A DNA stretch of 35,923 bases from Candidatus Omnitrophota bacterium (GTDB lineage: Bacteria > Omnitrophota > Gorgyraeia > 2-02-FULL-51-18): contig JACPAX010000010.1 of NCBI GenBank assembly GCA_016180585.1, positions 1-35,923 of the forward strand, written 5' to 3'. Below, one piece after another: positions 33,474 to 35,923 of the stretch. The position numbers and the translations under genes are program-made. How positions within the stretch are numbered: position 1 is the stretch's first letter; each line of letters opens with the position of its first letter. Below the pieces are notes generated by a model, which made no database searches, was not told the DNA's origin, and worked only from the letters and a program-made list of their open reading frames with translations.

Positions 33474-33932
33474 ATGAAAAACATTCTTTTCGTCTGCACC
33501 GGCAATAGCTGCCGTTCGGTGATGGCCGAGGGGTTATTTCGCAAGATGACCGCCGATCGGCCGGGCGAATTCACGGTCGGCTCCGCCGGCATCAGCGCGG
33601 TGGATGGTTTTGCGCCGACGCCGGCGACGATTGAGGCGATGGAGCGGGAGGGGGTGGACGTCTCGGACCATCGCAGCCGGCGGCTCACGGCGGACATGAT
33701 TTGCGTGGCGGACAAGATTTACGTGATGGAGGAGATACACCGGCGAGCGGTGTTGCGTCTGGCGCCGCAGGCGGGGCCGAAAGTTTTCCTCCTCGGCCAG
33801 TTTGCGCCGGCCGGAGGAAATGCGCCCGATCTCCGGGACATTCCGGACCCGATCCGGATGTCGGAGGATTTTTACCGGAATGTGCTCGCGGTGATCCGCG
33901 ACTGCATGACAAAACTGGTGGAGCGACTATGA
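33474..33932 (+). CDS. Low molecular weight phosphotyrosine phosphatase / arsenate reductase-like
   Basis: NILFVCTGNSCRSVMAEGLFRKM P-loop; DIPDPIRMSEDFYRNV. Confidence 0.9.
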   Translation: MKNILFVCTGNSCRSVMAEGLFRKMTADRPGEFTVGSAGISAVDGFAPTPATIEAMEREGVDVSDHRSRRLTADMICVADKIYVMEEIHRRAVLRLAPQAGPKVFLLGQFAPAGGNAPDLRDIPDPIRMSEDFYRNVLAVIRDCMTKLVERL

Positions 33933-34399
33933 AAATCGCGTTTGGGGCCGACCATGGGGGATTTACGTTGAAATCGGAAATCAAGGAATTCGTGTCTTCA
34001 AAGGGCTACGGGGCCGTCGACTTCGGGACGAATTCCGCCGAGCCCTGCGACTATCCGCTCTACGCATACAAGGTAGCCAAGGCCGTCTCCGACGGCCGCG
34101 CGGATCGGGGAATACTCATCTGCAAGAGCGGGAACGGGATGGCGATCGTCGCCAACAAGCTTCCGAACGTCCGCGCCGCGATCTGCTTTGACAAGGACGT
34201 GGCCGCGCTTTCCCGCCGGCACAACAACGCGAATATTCTGGTGCTGGGCTCCGAGCATCTCCTCGACGATCCCGAGGACATCGTGAGCGTGTGGCTGGGC
34301 GCGCCGTTTGAAGGCGGCCGGCACAAGCGGCGCGTGAATCAAATCGCGGGCATTGAAAAAAAAATGGGCCCGGCGCGGAAAGGAAAAAATAAAAAATGA
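33929..34399 (+). CDS. rpiB: Ribose 5-phosphate isomerase B
   Basis: [71 protein letters not shown]. Confidence 0.95.
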   Translation: MKIAFGADHGGFTLKSEIKEFVSSKGYGAVDFGTNSAEPCDYPLYAYKVAKAVSDGRADRGILICKSGNGMAIVANKLPNVRAAICFDKDVAALSRRHNNANILVLGSEHLLDDPEDIVSVWLGAPFEGGRHKRRVNQIAGIEKKMGPARKGKNKK

Positions 34400-35688
34400 G
34401 TTTTTTGAAAAAGACGGACCCCGAGATCTATGACGCCATTCTGAGAGAGACCCACCGCCAAAACGACAACCTCGAACTCATCGCGAGCGAAAATTTCACG
34501 AGCCTGGCGGTGATGGAAGCGGTCGGGTCGGTGCTGACCAACAAATACGCCGAAGGGTATCCCGAGAAGCGCTGGTACGGCGGCTGCGAATATGTCGACA
34601 TCGCCGAGACCCTCGCCCAGGAACGCGCCAAAAAGCTTTTCGGCGCCGAGCACGTGAACGTCCAGCCGCATTCCGGATCGCAGGCCAACGCGGCCGTTTA
34701 TTTCTCGATGCTCACGCCGGGGGACACGGTGCTGGCGATGAACCTGTCGCACGGCGGCCACCTGACCCACGGCCACCCGATGAATTTCTCGGGCAAGTTT
34801 TTCAAGATCGTGCCCTACGGCGTGAGCCCGAAGGACGAGCGCATCGATTACGCCGAGGTCGAGTCGCTGGCGCTCGAGCACAGGCCCAAAATGATTCTGG
34901 CCGGCGCCTCGGCCTATCCCCGGGTGATCGATTTCGAACGTTTCCGGAAAATCTGCGACAGGGTGGGCGCGATTTTTTTCGTCGATATGGCGCACATCGC
35001 GGGCCTGGTCGCCGCGGGCCTTCATCCGAACCCCGTGCCTTACGCGGAGTTCGTGACGACCACGACGCATAAAACGCTCCGCGGCCCGCGCGGCGGCCTG
35101 GTGTTCTGCAGGAAAGAGTTCGCCAAAAAAATCGATTCCGAGGTTTTCCCGAGTCTTCAGGGAGGGCCGCTGATGCATGTGATCGCGGGCAAGGCCGTCG
35201 CGCTCAAGGAGGCGCTCGAGCCCGCGTTCAAGGAGTATCAGGCCCGGATCGTAAAAAACGCCAGGTCCCTGGCGGCCGGGCTCATGGACAGGGGACGGCG
35301 CCTGGTCTCCGGCGGGACCGACAACCACCTGATGCTTCTCGACGTGCATCAGAAAGGCCTGACCGGCAAGGACGCGGCCGAGGCGCTCGATCGCGCCGCG
35401 ATCACCGTCAACAAAAACGCGATCCCCTTCGACACGCAAAGCCCGTTCAAGGCAGGCGGCGTGCGCCTGGGCACGCCCGCCGTGACGACGCGGGGGATGG
35501 GGGAAAAAGAGATGACCGAGATCGCCGCCTGCATTGACGAGGTGCTCTCCGATCCCGGGTCGGAGGAAAAAATCAGCCAAGTGCGCGAAAAAGTGAAGCG
35601 TCTTACGGAACGGTTCCCGTTGTATCCGGAACTGATGAAATCCGAAATCCGAAATCCGAAATCCGAAACAAACTCGAAATTCAAATGA
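34396..35688 (+). CDS. glyA: Serine hydroxymethyltransferase with repeat-encoded C-terminal tail
   Basis: [53 protein letters not shown]; tail [16 protein letters not shown] encoded by element D. Confidence 0.95.
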   Translation: MSFLKKTDPEIYDAILRETHRQNDNLELIASENFTSLAVMEAVGSVLTNKYAEGYPEKRWYGGCEYVDIAETLAQERAKKLFGAEHVNVQPHSGSQANAAVYFSMLTPGDTVLAMNLSHGGHLTHGHPMNFSGKFFKIVPYGVSPKDERIDYAEVESLALEHRPKMILAGASAYPRVIDFERFRKICDRVGAIFFVDMAHIAGLVAAGLHPNPVPYAEFVTTTTHKTLRGPRGGLVFCRKEFAKKIDSEVFPSLQGGPLMHVIAGKAVALKEALEPAFKEYQARIVKNARSLAAGLMDRGRRLVSGGTDNHLMLLDVHQKGLTGKDAAEALDRAAITVNKNAIPFDTQSPFKAGGVRLGTPAVTTRGMGEKEMTEIAACIDEVLSDPGSEEKISQVREKVKRLTERFPLYPELMKSEIRNPKSETNSKFK

Positions 35689-35772
35689 CCAAAATTTCAA
35701 ACCGTGTTTGGTTTTTTCGAATTTTAGATTTAGGATTTGTTTCGAGTTTCGATATTCGAATTTCGAATTTTC
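35638..35772. mobile_element. Element D: ORF-less AAATCCGAA-type inverted repeat
   Basis: ATGAAATCCGAAATCCGAAATCCGAAATCCGAAACAAACTCGAAATTCAAATGACCAAAATTTCAAACCG and complementary right arm. Confidence 0.65.
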
Positions 35773-35788
35773 AAGAAAGGGGTGTCTG

Positions 35789-35923
35789 ATGAAGTGTCCT
35801 TTCTGCGGCCATATCGAAGACAAGGTCATTGATTCCCGCTCGTCCAACGAAGACAAGAGCGTCAGGCGCCGGCGGGAATGCAGCAAATGCAAAAAACGGT
35901 TCACGACCTACGAATACATCGAA
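35789..35923 (+). CDS. nrdR: Transcriptional repressor NrdR (partial, truncated by window end)
   Basis: [45 protein letters not shown] zinc ribbon. Confidence 0.95.
   Translation, partial: MKCPFCGHIEDKVIDSRSSNEDKSVRRRRECSKCKKRFTTYEYIE

Noticed and set aside
34339-35904. 521-aa minus-strand ORF opposite glyA
   Set aside because: Shadow ORF of glyA, reading through element D.

Overview
This 35.9 kb GC-rich bacterial window looks like a candidate-phylum genome. Omnitrophota is my guess from protein style only and is untested.

Conserved genes: DCC-family oxidoreductase (partial), ygfZ, cstA, tRNA-Val(UAC), a DEAD-box helicase, DUF2203, SWIB, hemW-like, a LacI regulator, aguB/aguA, and a purine operon (purB-purS-purQ-purL-hyp-purF-purM-purD-purE) followed by LMW phosphatase-rpiB-glyA-nrdR(partial).

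Two very large, probably exported proteins (1316 and 2528 aa) share an N-terminal TIKI/ChaN/EreA-like region.

Main leads:
(1) A family of intergenic inverted-repeat elements built from short AAATCCGAA/TCCGAAC-type words. Two copies carry four-helix-bundle (23S-rRNA-IVS/S23-like) ORFs. At least three short copies lack the ORF but keep its first codons, which suggests an IVS-like mobile element with non-autonomous derivatives.
(2) A complete PemK/MazF-like toxin plus antitoxin with its own sigma70-like promoter, encoded antisense inside the open 2528-aa reading frame.
(3) Two near-identical in-frame copies of a perfect 46-48 bp palindrome in the same giant gene, bracketing an AT-rich module.
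(4) Repeat-derived hairpins at most non-overlapping junctions of the purine operon, several of which supply the C-termini of the upstream proteins.

All calls come from reading the sequence. No database search or folding was run.
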